Source: Dinghuibacter sp964544695
GTDB lineage: Bacteria; Bacteroidota; Bacteroidia; Chitinophagales; Chitinophagaceae
DNA: 64,000 bases
Direction of reading: 5' to 3'
Assembly (NCBI GenBank): GCA_964544695.1
Contig: CAZJDB010000154.1
Location: 1 to 64,000, forward strand
Shown here one piece after another: positions 16,387 through 25,027 of the stretch (positions within the stretch are counted from its first letter, which is position 1; each line of letters begins with the position of its first letter). The translations under genes were made by a program, and so were the position numbers. A model generated the notes under the pieces. The model was not told the DNA's origin. It saw nothing but the letters and a program-made list of their open reading frames with translations, and did not search any database.

Positions 16387-17826
16387 TTATTTATACGTGA
16401 TTTTTTCATTTCTTTCAAAATCGAACAGGGACAGGTAGCGGAGCTGGTAGTACGCTCCCCAGAAATCCCTGAGCGCCCCAATATAGTCCCTTTGGGCCTG
16501 ATCGTTTTCCGTGAAGGCCACGCTCAGGTCGGTGATGCTGAGGTCTCCCAGGACATAGCGTTGGCGGGCGATTTCGTATTTCGCCCCGGCAATGCTGTCC
16601 GCCTGGGCGGTCAAACTCACCTGGTCTTTCATGACGTTGAAGAGGGTCACCTGGGTAACGATCTGTTGCTTGAACGTCTGTTTGTCCTGCTCCACGGTAT
16701 ATTCCACCAGTTGCTCGTTGGCTTCCGCCGTCCGGACCCTGGCTTTGGACCGGCCCCAGTCGAGGATAGGCACATTGAATTGGAGGGTGAGGAGTTGCTG
16801 GTCCTGGGGCGATCTATACAGATCAGGAATATTGGGACCTGTATTGGAATACCCCAGGTTGGCGGTCAAAGTTGCCGTCACGCCGTTCTCCCCCCGGGCC
16901 AGTGCGACATCCCTGCGGGCTTCGTTGACGCGGCGCACGAAAGCGATGGCATCCGAACGGTTGGCGTAGGCCTCCTGAAGGACCTTGTCCGCGTCGATAC
17001 TTACCTGGGTGATCAGGTCGGGAACCTGGAGTTGAAAAGCCGCTACCGCCTCTTCGCCGGTGTACGTGCGTAAGTTTAGGGTGGCGATTTCCCTGTCGCG
17101 CCGTGCCGTGCCTATGGCTTTTTCCGCGTTGAGCTCTTCAAGCTGCAACTGGAGGATTTCGTTTTTGGAGACCTTCCCCAGGTCGAACTTGAGGCGCGCC
17201 ACCTTCAGGATCTTTTCCGTATTGTCCAGGTTGGTTTCGGCGATGTGCAGGTTGGCCTGAGCCAGGAGCAGGTCGAAGAAATATCCCTCGGCCGTGATGG
17301 CGATCTTTTCCTGGGCTTCGATATAGGCTTGCTTGCTTTCATCGTATTTCAGCGGTTGGATGCGTTTATCCCATTTCAATTGATTGTATTGGAAAAGGGG
17401 TTGACTGTACCCGATGGCATAGGGCACGCCGTTATACGAGACGTCCTTACTATGGAAATCTTCGTAACGCTGTATCGAGGTCGTGCCGTAAATGGACCCT
17501 CCCGTCGCAGCGATGCTTTGACTGAAGTTCATGGTTACGGAAGAATTGTCATTATAAATGGACTGGAAAACGTAGGTGCCGTTGGGTTGCTCCACCGGGG
17601 TAGTGGTTTTGCTGTAGGCGGGCAGATATCCTACCATGGACAACTGGGGCTGGTAGTTGGACCGGTAAGTCCGGTATTGCCAATACTTAGTCTTCCGGAC
17701 CGTGACGGCCTGCTTGGCATCGATGGAATTGTGTTTCGCCAGCTCCACCGTTTGTTGCAGTGTCAGTCGAAGCGTATCCTGGGCCTGAAGGCGTGTAGCG
17801 ACGAAAAGTAAGATCAAGAGTCTCAT
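16387..17826 (-). CDS. TolC-family outer-membrane efflux protein
   Basis: A 479-residue protein with a short signal peptide (1-16, ending LQAQ) and two OEP repeats of long helices and beta-strands typical of TolC. The conserved YEIARQRYVLGDLSITDL segment marks the second repeat. Its ATG overlaps the stop of the adaptor gene by four bases (ATGA), so it is translationally coupled. It supplies the outer-membrane channel of the tripartite pump. Confidence 0.9.
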   Translation of the reverse strand: MRLLILLFVATRLQAQDTLRLTLQQTVELAKHNSIDAKQAVTVRKTKYWQYRTYRSNYQPQLSMVGYLPAYSKTTTPVEQPNGTYVFQSIYNDNSSVTMNFSQSIAATGGSIYGTTSIQRYEDFHSKDVSYNGVPYAIGYSQPLFQYNQLKWDKRIQPLKYDESKQAYIEAQEKIAITAEGYFFDLLLAQANLHIAETNLDNTEKILKVARLKFDLGKVSKNEILQLQLEELNAEKAIGTARRDREIATLNLRTYTGEEAVAAFQLQVPDLITQVSIDADKVLQEAYANRSDAIAFVRRVNEARRDVALARGENGVTATLTANLGYSNTGPNIPDLYRSPQDQQLLTLQFNVPILDWGRSKARVRTAEANEQLVEYTVEQDKQTFKQQIVTQVTLFNVMKDQVSLTAQADSIAGAKYEIARQRYVLGDLSITDLSVAFTENDQAQRDYIGALRDFWGAYYQLRYLSLFDFERNEKITYK

Positions 17827-19070
17827 GGCTTGATCATTATTTTGGGTGTCGTCTTATAGTCGCTCATATCCGAAGTAATGACGGTATCTCCATGGCTCAG
17901 ACCCCGGGTGACTTCCACGAAATCGAAGTTGGTCAACCCGATGTCGACAGCCCTGCGCCGGGCCACACCGTCGCGAAGCACGAATATATCCTGGGTCTTG
18001 CTTCCTTTGAAGGCCGGCCCGTTTGCAATCCGTACGACCTGGTTGTGAATGGCGGTCACCAGGAAAACATCCACCTTCAGGTTGGACCGGAGCTGCCCGT
18101 TGCTGGGCTGATCCAAACGGATGTCAAAGGTCACGAGCCCCCCTGAAACCTCCGGGTGGACGTTGACCACGCGGCCCCTCAGAAGGGTATCGTTGATCCG
18201 GATGATGGCGCCCATCCCTCCCCTGAGCTGGTCAAGGTAATTATCGCTCAGCGTGCCGCTGACCTTGAAACTGCTCAGGTCTGCGATTCGCGCCAGGGTT
18301 TGACCTTCGTGAATGGATTCGCCGATGTTCTTGTCCAGGTAAGTGATGACTCCCGCCCTGGTTGCGGTGGCCTCAGCCAGACGCAGCTTCCGCTCAAATG
18401 CCCGGAGGTCGCTTTCCAGCACATCAGCAGCCAGCTCCGCCTCCTGGATATCCAGTTTCATGGTCTGCTGCTTGTTGGTGATCTGGTTTTCCAACTGTTT
18501 CTTTTCCTCCTGGGCTACCTTCAGGTTGAGCTCTGCATCTTCGATGGATTCCCGGGTGCCCCCACCCGCTTCAAACAGGCGCTTGGCGCTTTCCACCGCG
18601 TCCTGGAGGTTCCCGATGTGGAGCTGCTTGATGGCGTTGTTGGATTGGATATCCGAATAACTTTCGGACAGGTCCAGCTTCAGCTTATCTATGTCCCCCC
18701 TTTTGGAGGCCAGCTGAAACTTCATTTTTTCCCAATCGGTTTGGGTCTTGGACTTGTCCAGGGTCAGGAGCGATTCTCCGGGGCGGACCCTGGCTCCTTC
18801 ATTGGCCAGCACCTTTTGAATGGAGCCGTCGATAGAGCTGGTGATGGTTTCTTCAAACTCGGGCAGGATCTCCCCCGAAGCACTGATGGTATTTTCAATA
18901 TCACCGACTTGTGCGACGGCTGTGGTGATTTCGGAGCGATGCAGGCTGGGGGTGAGGAAGCTCCACGTCGTCCAGGCGGCGCCCCCCAAAAGGAGGAGAG
19001 CCAGGAGGCCCAGCAGGATGCGTCCGTTTCGTTTGCGGTGCTGAAGGCGGATGGGAATTTCGGTATCCAT
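17823..19070 (-). CDS. HlyD/MacA-type periplasmic adaptor, first gene of the efflux operon
   Basis: The start chosen is ATG 19070, giving 415 residues. A longer frame from 19106 would run through the sigma-54 promoter. A cytoplasmic basic tail is followed by one membrane helix (about 18-38), a lipoyl half-domain, a long coiled-coil hairpin (about 105-215, rich in Glu, Lys and Gln), the second lipoyl half and beta-barrel domains. It is the membrane-fusion protein that links the inner-membrane ABC permeases with the TolC-like channel. It heads the order adaptor, channel, ATPase, permease, permease, regulator, kinase. Confidence 0.92.
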   Translation of the reverse strand: MDTEIPIRLQHRKRNGRILLGLLALLLLGGAAWTTWSFLTPSLHRSEITTAVAQVGDIENTISASGEILPEFEETITSSIDGSIQKVLANEGARVRPGESLLTLDKSKTQTDWEKMKFQLASKRGDIDKLKLDLSESYSDIQSNNAIKQLHIGNLQDAVESAKRLFEAGGGTRESIEDAELNLKVAQEEKKQLENQITNKQQTMKLDIQEAELAADVLESDLRAFERKLRLAEATATRAGVITYLDKNIGESIHEGQTLARIADLSSFKVSGTLSDNYLDQLRGGMGAIIRINDTLLRGRVVNVHPEVSGGLVTFDIRLDQPSNGQLRSNLKVDVFLVTAIHNQVVRIANGPAFKGSKTQDIFVLRDGVARRRAVDIGLTNFDFVEVTRGLSHGDTVITSDMSDYKTTPKIMIKP

Positions 19071-19083
19071 TGCCGTCAAACGT

Positions 19084-19099
19084 TGCAAGGGAGGTGCCA
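19084..19099 (-). promoter_or_regulatory. Sigma-54 (-24/-12) promoter of the efflux operon
   Basis: Read on the minus strand the site is TGGCACCTCCCTTGCA. It has the GG and GC dinucleotides at the required spacing and differs from TGGCACGNNNNTTGCW only at the seventh base. With the C of TTGC at -12, transcription would start about three bases before the ATG at 19070. The last two genes of the operon encode a sigma-54 activator and its kinase. Confidence 0.85.
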
Positions 19100-19157
19100 C
19101 AGCCAAACGGCTGAATTATAAACTTTTACGCAAAAATGGTTTCGAAAAAGTGCTCGA

Positions 19158-19178
19158 TTCCGGACAGATTTTCCGGAA
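19158..19178. promoter_or_regulatory. Inverted repeat, candidate NtrC-type enhancer site
   Basis: A perfect inverted repeat TTCCGGA-N7-TCCGGAA centred about 95 bases upstream of the predicted sigma-54 start. This is a usual distance for enhancer binding by an NtrC-family dimer. On the minus strand no T-run follows it, so it does not look like a terminator for the gene ending at 19183. Confidence 0.5.
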
Positions 19179-19182
19179 ACGC

Positions 19183-20223
19183 TCAGGGCGTTATTGCGTC
19201 CTTCACCTTTTGCGGAATCGCATTGATCTTCCGCCGGGTCCGCGCGTTCAACCCAAACCGCCGTGCAACGGTCAACCGATAAAGTCCCGTCTTCACCTGA
19301 TAAGCCGAGGCTGCGTTTGCTCCCGTAAAGAAAGCCTGACTATTCACCCAGGAGACGTTCACGTTCCAAAGGGAACCATTGTATCCTACTGCAGCGCGGT
19401 ATGCCACATTGGGCGTAAACCCGAAACGGTCGTACTGCCCGACCCCGTATTCCCGGGTGTACCCCAGGGCGCCCGCCAGGGTGGCTCCTCCCGTGAGGAA
19501 GTAATGCCGGTTCCAAACCAGGGTATAGGCATACCCGACGCCCGGGCCCGTTTTGAAGAAGTGCGCGGCGTGGATGAAACGGCCGGATGAATCAGCGGCG
19601 ATCAGCGAAGGCGCCAGGGCGCTGTCCGCGCCGAGCGCCCCATAATACACCTCGAATCCAAGCAGGGGTGACCCGGCGGAATGGGTCTGCCATTCGTCTT
19701 CGACCAGGGAGGCCCGGTAGGAGAAGCGCCGGTAATTGAAGACATAATAGGCCGAGGCGCCCACGAAGCTGACGTGCAAATCGGGACGGGTATAATCCAG
19801 GTCGGGCTTTCCGGAAAAAGCGGAGTTCGGCAGATAGTAGCCGTGGTAGAACTGCCCGAAAAGGTCCACCGAAACCTTTCGGAAATATAAATGGGACTGG
19901 AGGTCCAGAGAATGCGTTTTCCCATTGTCGGAAGGGGTGAAGAAGCCCAGGCCCGCAGCCACGTTAAGGGTCAGGACGCGGTAGGTGACGCCGATCCCGA
20001 TATTCGGCGGGGTATTGGGGCGGTATTTGAGCGTCCCCCCGGGCTCGGCGATCGATAGGCTGGTGTACTTCCGCGACAGAAATACCCTACCCGTAACCTT
20101 CCGGACATAAGAGCGATAGTACGCCGAATCGAAGGGCGCCGAATGAGGCAGGGGCAGGTGGGATGAATCTTGCTGAACCTGGGCCTGGCTCACCAGACAC
20201 ACGATGCCCAAAATCAAATTCAT
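19183..20223 (-). CDS. DUF4421 family protein, probable outer-membrane beta-barrel
   Basis: A 346-residue product with a short signal peptide (about 1-15, ending VSQAQ). The body has the pattern I associate with DUF4421: a sequence resembling SLSIAEPGG, a YRPNTPPNIGIGVTYR stretch, a DLQSHLY strand and FYHGYYLPN, followed by many amphipathic strands with aromatic ends. It is probably an outer-membrane or surface barrel of unknown role. The start is the ATG at 20223, 19 bases downstream of the HdeD-like gene stop on the same strand, so the two could be cotranscribed. Confidence 0.65.
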   Translation of the reverse strand: MNLILGIVCLVSQAQVQQDSSHLPLPHSAPFDSAYYRSYVRKVTGRVFLSRKYTSLSIAEPGGTLKYRPNTPPNIGIGVTYRVLTLNVAAGLGFFTPSDNGKTHSLDLQSHLYFRKVSVDLFGQFYHGYYLPNSAFSGKPDLDYTRPDLHVSFVGASAYYVFNYRRFSYRASLVEDEWQTHSAGSPLLGFEVYYGALGADSALAPSLIAADSSGRFIHAAHFFKTGPGVGYAYTLVWNRHYFLTGGATLAGALGYTREYGVGQYDRFGFTPNVAYRAAVGYNGSLWNVNVSWVNSQAFFTGANAASAYQVKTGLYRLTVARRFGLNARTRRKINAIPQKVKDAITP

Positions 20224-20242
20224 AAGGTTGTAGCGGCAATAG

Positions 20243-20809
20243 TCAGGCCGGACTTCCTGACTTCAGGAGATCATGCGCATGCCGCCTCCGGATGCGAATG
20301 TACGCCCCCAGGAGCCAGATTCCAGCCACGACAGAGTAAACGCCTACGATCCAAATGAAAGTCCAGGCGCTGGCGATGGGGAAAACAAAGAACAATATGC
20401 CCATCAATATGCTCAGTATGCCCCCGATAATGTACCAACCTTCTCCTTTCAGCTTTTTCCCCAGGCGGATCGACACGATGATTTCGAGGATACCGATGAA
20501 GAGGAGCCAGCCTCCCACATACCACACCAGGACCAGGCCCGTGACAAAGGGGGCCCAAAGGGTCACGGCGCCCAGGAAGATGCTGAGGATACCCCGGATG
20601 AGCTGGTACCACCAATCGTTGTCATGCTTCACATGACCGAAGGAGGCGGCTACGTGGAGGATCCCGTCGGCAAACAGAAAGGCGCCGAAAATGATCAGCA
20701 GGATGCTTAGCGTAATACCCGGCCATAGCAGGGCCAGCAAACCGAATATGATGGCGGAGATGCCCCTCCAAAGAAGGAGATTGGCGAAACGAGGTGCGAA
20801 AGGTTGCAT
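20243..20809 (-). CDS. HdeD-like membrane protein (DUF308)
   Basis: The 188-residue integral membrane protein has six predicted helices arranged as three repeated DUF308 pairs. Glycines lie within the helices, and the conserved LWRGISAIIFGLLALLWPG and WYIIGGILSILMGILFFVFP segments begin equivalent repeats. It resembles E. coli HdeD, linked to acid resistance, but Bacteroidota members are widespread and their role is not established. Its start lies 11 bases after the peptidase gene stop on the same strand. Confidence 0.85.
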   Translation of the reverse strand: MQPFAPRFANLLLWRGISAIIFGLLALLWPGITLSILLIIFGAFLFADGILHVAASFGHVKHDNDWWYQLIRGILSIFLGAVTLWAPFVTGLVLVWYVGGWLLFIGILEIIVSIRLGKKLKGEGWYIIGGILSILMGILFFVFPIASAWTFIWIVGVYSVVAGIWLLGAYIRIRRRHAHDLLKSGSPA

Positions 20810-20820
20810 AGCTATAAAGT

Positions 20821-22377
20821 TTAGAACAATCCGTCGAAATCGAAAATGAATTTGCCGGGCTTGGGCAGTGGCTTGCGGGGCATCATATCCGGCCTCATAG
20901 CCGCATCATACACGAAAGCAGCCATGATAATGGCGGCCTGTTTCAAATCCGGAATGGAAAGGTGATCGTACACATCCATATTCGTGTGGTGCGTCCGGGA
21001 TTCGTAATCCAGGGGATCCTGGATGAACTGGAAGCCGGGGATTCCCACGGCATCGAACGAGAGGTGATCCGTAGACCCCGTATTGCTGGGGGTCACGCCC
21101 GTAGCACCCAGGTCGGCGAAGGGCGCCAGCCAGCTTCTAAAGATGTCCGCCACCGCGGAATTGTTTTGGGTATAAATGCCCCGGATCTTCCCCGTACCGT
21201 TGTCCAGGTTGAAGTAAACGGAGACTTTTTTCTGTTCGGGGGTCAGGTGCATGTCGGTGGCGCTCCCGAAGTGTTTTTTGACGTACCCATAGGAACCCAG
21301 GAGGCCTTCCTCCTCGCCACCCCACAGGGCGACCCGGATCGTGCGTTTGGGATGTGCGCCCAGGGTTTGCAGGAGGCGTACCGCTTCCATGGCGATGATG
21401 CATCCGGCCCCGTTGTCGGTGGCGCCGGTGCCCGATTGCCAGCAATCCAGGTGCCCTCCCAGCATGACGACCTGGCTGCCCAGGCTGGGGTCGGTGCCCG
21501 GAATTTCGGCGACGACGTTATAGCCCTCCACAAGCCCGTCGGGTATTTCGTTTTGTATCTCTATGTCCAGGGTCGTCCCGACATGCCGTTGGGCGAGTCT
21601 TTGCAGCCGCAGGTAGTCCTCGGTAGCCAGGGAAAGCTCAGGCACGACGGAGGGGTACTTACCCGTGGCCTCCAGCCAGTCCCCGTCCGCATAGACGGTA
21701 CCGTCCTCGAAATTCCCTATGTTGAGCAAGGCCAGGGCTCCTTCATCGTGCAGGTATTGCTTGACATGGTTTTCATTCTTCAGGTAGTTCGCATAAAACG
21801 CGATCAGACCGGGTTCGATCATATAAGCATCCGGTAACGTATTCAGACTGTCGGCATCCAGGCGCGTGGCATCGGGTTTCAGGGGAACGGGAAGGGTGTC
21901 TTTACGGTTAAGGATCATTACGATCGCGCCTTTCAGAGAGCTCCCCGCGCGTGCTACGTTTGCGGAATCCAGCGCATCCAAAAGGACCACCTTTCCCGAG
22001 ATCTTTCCCCCCGTGCCCGGGGACCATGCCCTGGCATAGGCAATGAGGGAATGGTAATAAGGAACGGTCATGGCGGCGTATACGTAATGGTTTGTCCAGG
22101 ACTTGCCGAAGGTTCCCCAGGATTCCTTCGCGGCGTTTTTCAAACCCCAACGCTGGAAGGTTTGGACGGCCCAGGCGCAGGCCTGGTCGAACCCCGGAGA
22201 GCCGGTCAGGCGGGGACCCACCCCATCGGTAAGCTCCTGGGCGATTTGGGTCACTCCGGAGTGGTTCATTTCCTCATTCCGGATTTTTTGCATCATATCC
22301 AGGTCCACGTTTTCGGTTTGGGCCCGTAAAGCAAGGCCCAGGGCCAGGCAGGTAAGAGATAGCAGCGTTTTCTTCAT
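20821..22377 (-). CDS. M28-family zinc aminopeptidase/carboxypeptidase Q-like, secreted
   Basis: A 518-residue exported peptidase with a signal peptide (1-20, ending ALRAQ), a protease-associated insert (about 140-260) and an M28 catalytic domain. Zinc ligands and catalytic residues are visible in order: GGHLDCW with ATDNGAG (His and bridging Asp), WGGEEEG (catalytic and metal Glu), NLDNGTG (Asp) and GSTDHLSFD (His). It should remove single residues from peptides in the periplasm or outside. On the minus strand a TATCTTGG box lies 6 bases before its ATG. Confidence 0.88.
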   Translation of the reverse strand: MKKTLLSLTCLALGLALRAQTENVDLDMMQKIRNEEMNHSGVTQIAQELTDGVGPRLTGSPGFDQACAWAVQTFQRWGLKNAAKESWGTFGKSWTNHYVYAAMTVPYYHSLIAYARAWSPGTGGKISGKVVLLDALDSANVARAGSSLKGAIVMILNRKDTLPVPLKPDATRLDADSLNTLPDAYMIEPGLIAFYANYLKNENHVKQYLHDEGALALLNIGNFEDGTVYADGDWLEATGKYPSVVPELSLATEDYLRLQRLAQRHVGTTLDIEIQNEIPDGLVEGYNVVAEIPGTDPSLGSQVVMLGGHLDCWQSGTGATDNGAGCIIAMEAVRLLQTLGAHPKRTIRVALWGGEEEGLLGSYGYVKKHFGSATDMHLTPEQKKVSVYFNLDNGTGKIRGIYTQNNSAVADIFRSWLAPFADLGATGVTPSNTGSTDHLSFDAVGIPGFQFIQDPLDYESRTHHTNMDVYDHLSIPDLKQAAIIMAAFVYDAAMRPDMMPRKPLPKPGKFIFDFDGLF

Positions 22378-22421
22378 GGTGAGCCAAGATAGGTGTTTGG
22401 ATCGGATTTTAAAAACGGGCG

Positions 22422-22429
22422 TACCTTTA
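22422..22429 (+). promoter_or_regulatory. Probable -7 element of the methionine sulfoxide reductase gene
   Basis: TACCTTTA differs from TAnnTTTG at the last base and lies 4 bases before the ATG at 22434, implying a transcript with almost no leader. Confidence 0.45.
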
Positions 22430-22433
22430 CGGC

Positions 22434-22928
22434 ATGTCTGAAGATTTACAAATTGCAGGAGGTACGAAGGAAGATCAATATGAATCCCTCCTTCCCCAAA
22501 TCCGTGGCCTCCTCCAGGGCGAAACCGACATGGTCGCCAACCTGGCCAACGTGGCGGCGGCGCTGAAAGAGCAATTCGGATGGCTTTGGGTGGGGTTCTA
22601 CCTTATAAAAGGGGACACGCTTGTCCTTGGCCCCTTTCAGGGACCCGTGGCCTGCACCCGGATCCGCCATGGACGAGGCGTTTGCGGTACCGCCTGGGCG
22701 AAGGCGGAAACGCTGATCGTTCCCGACGTAGAAGCCTTTCCCGGGCACATTGCCTGCAGCAGCCTCTCCCGGTCCGAAATCGTCGTGCCGCTGCTTCAAA
22801 ATGGAACCGTATGGGGTGTTTTGGATGTGGACAGCGAGGCCCTGGAAGCGTTCGATTCGACAGACCAGGTATACCTGGAACGCGTGACGGCCATGCTGGC
22901 GGATTCTGGCACGGTTCTTTCCAATTAA
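22434..22928 (+). CDS. Free methionine-(R)-sulfoxide reductase (GAF domain, fRMsr)
   Basis: A 164-residue single GAF-domain enzyme that reduces free methionine-(R)-sulfoxide in the cytoplasm, a repair function for oxidative damage. All three family cysteines are present at Cys74, Cys84 and Cys108 within VACTRIRHGRGVCG and FPGHIACSS. They have the same mutual spacing as in the E. coli enzyme, displaced by 10 residues. The VPDVEAFPGH and SEIVVPL motifs complete the active site. It is divergent from the M28 peptidase gene with a 56-base shared promoter region. Confidence 0.93.
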   Translation: MSEDLQIAGGTKEDQYESLLPQIRGLLQGETDMVANLANVAAALKEQFGWLWVGFYLIKGDTLVLGPFQGPVACTRIRHGRGVCGTAWAKAETLIVPDVEAFPGHIACSSLSRSEIVVPLLQNGTVWGVLDVDSEALEAFDSTDQVYLERVTAMLADSGTVLSN

Positions 22929-22946
22929 ATAGAAAATATAAGACCT

Positions 22947-23174
22947 ATGGCATCCAGAAACTCCACTTTTCTCATCGGCCTGATGGCCGCCGCGGCCGTA
23001 GGCGCCGCCCTGGGACTTTTACTGGCCCCCAAGAAAGGAAGCGAAACCAGAAAGGACATCCAGGATAAGATCAACGATCTGTCCGACCAGGTCAAGCGTA
23101 TATCGAAGAAGGCCAGGCATCAGGTGAACAACCTGCACGACGATTACGTCACAGGGTCTTCAGGTATTCAATAA
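22947..23174 (+). CDS. YtxH domain-containing small membrane protein
   Basis: A 75-residue protein with one glycine- and alanine-rich membrane helix (about 5-27), the conserved LLLAPKKGSETRK motif directly after it, and an amphipathic, charged helical tail. This is the YtxH/general-stress small membrane family, of unknown molecular role. It starts 18 bases after the fRMsr gene and is probably cotranscribed with it. Its last 26 bases overlap the 3' end of the convergent cytochrome gene. Confidence 0.85.
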   Translation: MASRNSTFLIGLMAAAAVGAALGLLLAPKKGSETRKDIQDKINDLSDQVKRISKKARHQVNNLHDDYVTGSSGIQ

Positions 23175-24528
23175 TGTCGCGCCTTTCTTTTTCAGAAAGC
23201 TTGTCACCGAAAGTGTGTCCGTAGTTACCATAACCCGGCAGTGTGGTATTATACACGGTACTCCCCCCGGGCTCTTTGAAGGTCTTGAACCGGAAGCCCA
23301 CCGAAAGGAAGTCGTACGCCGTTTTTGTACCGGAAAAGCGACTCCAGTAGGTGGGCCTTTTTTTGCTATCCAGTACCCCCTCCAGCGTGGGAACCGAGCC
23401 GTTATGGAAATACGGCGCCGTGATCCAGATGCCATCCAGGGGAGGGGCAATGTACCCGTCGAAGGGCACGAGGCAGGCAGGGTAAGGTCCCTGGCTAAAC
23501 CAACTGCGGTTGAACCAATCGATGAACTGGGGATACTGGAAATTGCTGATATACAATAAGGAGTCCGTTCGAATGATGGATTCAGGGATGAGCAGGTTGG
23601 GATAAGATTCATCGGAACCATAAGTTCCGTGGCAGCGGGCGCAAGCCGTATTGAAGAGGACTTTACCCTTAGCGGCCATTTCGGTATCGACTGGATAAGG
23701 GTATTTGGGGGGCTCCAGGGTGAGGAGCCACGCCAGGATATCGGGCGTGTGCCGGTCCACCTCGTTCGCTTCTGCCGAATCCATGGTGGTCAACAAGTTG
23801 CTGGCCATAAGGAACTTTCCGAAGTCGCCACGTCCAAACCCATTATAGAACATCGCGTGTTTCTTTTTCAGGAGCCACCAGGCCGGTACGTCCGTGGGGA
23901 TAACACGGTCCGGAATGGAAAGCACGGGTGTATCCCTCCAGTTCAGGGTAACAGGATCCCGATGGGCTGCCAAAACTGCCGCCAGGCGATCGGCAATATT
24001 TACGCCCCTGATCGGAACGGTAATGGATGGGTAGACGGCAGCGGTTACCCGGATGAAATCCTTGGCGGCCTCATATTTGGCGGAATTTTTCCCCGAAAAG
24101 GTTTTGAGAATGGTCTTGAGTTGTTCGGCGTTCGCGCGTTTGTTGAGGGTGAAATCATTGTCCGTGTTTCCAAGGCCGATGATGAGGCTGTCACCGAATA
24201 CCTGGGCGTGGCACTGGAGGCAGTTGGGGACTACCACGGTCACCCCGTTAAAAGCCTTTACGGCAGTATAGTTATAAGGAATGTCATGGTTGAGGCTGTC
24301 CCTTTTGAGAAGGTGTTGCTTGTCGCGACCCAGTGCCATCCGGAATATATCGTAGGGTATACCGCTTCTTAGATAGTCCCCGGATACCACATACTGGTAC
24401 CCAAGCGCCGGATCTCCCTGACGCTGAGGACTTGGGGGTATGTATACGGGCTTGGATTGGGGTAGCTCCACGGCCCACACGTATAAAACCACGCTGATGA
24501 GCAAACCTATGCCGACGGACCTTTTCAT
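23149..24528 (-). CDS. Membrane-anchored di-haem c-type cytochrome
   Basis: A 459-residue protein with an N-terminal uncleaved signal anchor (about 3-21) and two haem-binding motifs, CLQCH (Cys103, Cys106, His107) and CARCH (Cys296, Cys299, His300). The second lies in an ordinary cytochrome c domain that ends in a DIIEYLKTL helix. The domain between the two haems shows no catalytic motif I recognise. An electron-transfer role in the periplasm is inferred. It converges with the YtxH gene and is divergent from the PAS gene. Confidence 0.85.
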   Translation of the reverse strand: MKRSVGIGLLISVVLYVWAVELPQSKPVYIPPSPQRQGDPALGYQYVVSGDYLRSGIPYDIFRMALGRDKQHLLKRDSLNHDIPYNYTAVKAFNGVTVVVPNCLQCHAQVFGDSLIIGLGNTDNDFTLNKRANAEQLKTILKTFSGKNSAKYEAAKDFIRVTAAVYPSITVPIRGVNIADRLAAVLAAHRDPVTLNWRDTPVLSIPDRVIPTDVPAWWLLKKKHAMFYNGFGRGDFGKFLMASNLLTTMDSAEANEVDRHTPDILAWLLTLEPPKYPYPVDTEMAAKGKVLFNTACARCHGTYGSDESYPNLLIPESIIRTDSLLYISNFQYPQFIDWFNRSWFSQGPYPACLVPFDGYIAPPLDGIWITAPYFHNGSVPTLEGVLDSKKRPTYWSRFSGTKTAYDFLSVGFRFKTFKEPGGSTVYNTTLPGYGNYGHTFGDKLSEKERRDIIEYLKTL

Positions 24529-24585
24529 TATGAATTTTAAATGTGTATATTTATTTATAGTCTCTGGTTACGTTTTAATGCAATT

Positions 24586-24593
24586 TACTTTTA
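24586..24593 (+). promoter_or_regulatory. Probable -7 element of the PAS gene
   Basis: TACTTTTA matches TAnnTTTG except at the last base and lies 5 bases before the ATG at 24599. It supports that start over the in-frame ATGs further upstream, which lie within or beyond this element. Confidence 0.4.
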
Positions 24594-24598
24594 TTCCG

Positions 24599-25027
24599 AT
24601 GTATAACACCTACAGTTTCTCCAAATCGGACTATGCTGCCATGTTGCAGCATATGGTCGACCTCCTGCCGGAATGGATGTTCTTGTACGATCCATCCGGG
24701 GACATGGTGGTTTACCACAATCAAAAGAAGGGAAGATTATTCGATGACCTGGCGCCTGCTCCCGTTACCCTTCGGCAATTGCTGGGACACAGGGTCCTCG
24801 AGGAGGACTGGCCCATCCTGGAGAAGAATGCCCGCCAGTTGCTCAGCCTGGGGGAAGGAGATATTCACGAGATACGCTTCCGGGTTCATGCCCGCGACCT
24901 GGTCCCTGCGTATCGTTGGTTTTCCTTTCGTCAAAAAGTATTTTTCCAGGACGAAGGTTCGGGCGTCAAGATGATCCTATGCCTTACTTCGGAAGTGAAA
25001 CATCAATATCCCATTTATCTGCAGTGA
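24599..25027 (+). CDS. PAS-like sensor domain protein, stand-alone
   Basis: The start chosen is ATG 24599 (142 residues), since the frame opened at 24440 would overlap the divergent cytochrome gene. The sequence shows a single PAS-like fold: an N-terminal helix, LLPEWMFLYDP, a VVYHNQK turn, a helical middle with LGHRVLEEDWP, then strands EIRFRVHARD and WFSFRQKVF. There is no kinase or output domain. It is followed by a small membrane protein gene whose GTG start overlaps its stop (GTGA), so the two are translationally coupled. Confidence 0.75.
   Translation: MYNTYSFSKSDYAAMLQHMVDLLPEWMFLYDPSGDMVVYHNQKKGRLFDDLAPAPVTLRQLLGHRVLEEDWPILEKNARQLLSLGEGDIHEIRFRVHARDLVPAYRWFSFRQKVFFQDEGSGVKMILCLTSEVKHQYPIYLQ

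Noticed and set aside
18156..19121. 321-codon plus-strand frame opposite the adaptor gene
   Set aside because: The opposite strand encodes a full HlyD-type adaptor. This frame also runs across the sigma-54 promoter and has no recognisable content.
19158..19178. Terminator of the DUF4421-like gene
   Set aside because: The inverted repeat is not followed by a T-run on the minus strand. Its position suits an enhancer site better.
20962..21837. 291-codon plus-strand frame opposite the M28 peptidase
   Set aside because: The peptidase on the minus strand retains all zinc ligands. The antisense frame is a composition shadow.
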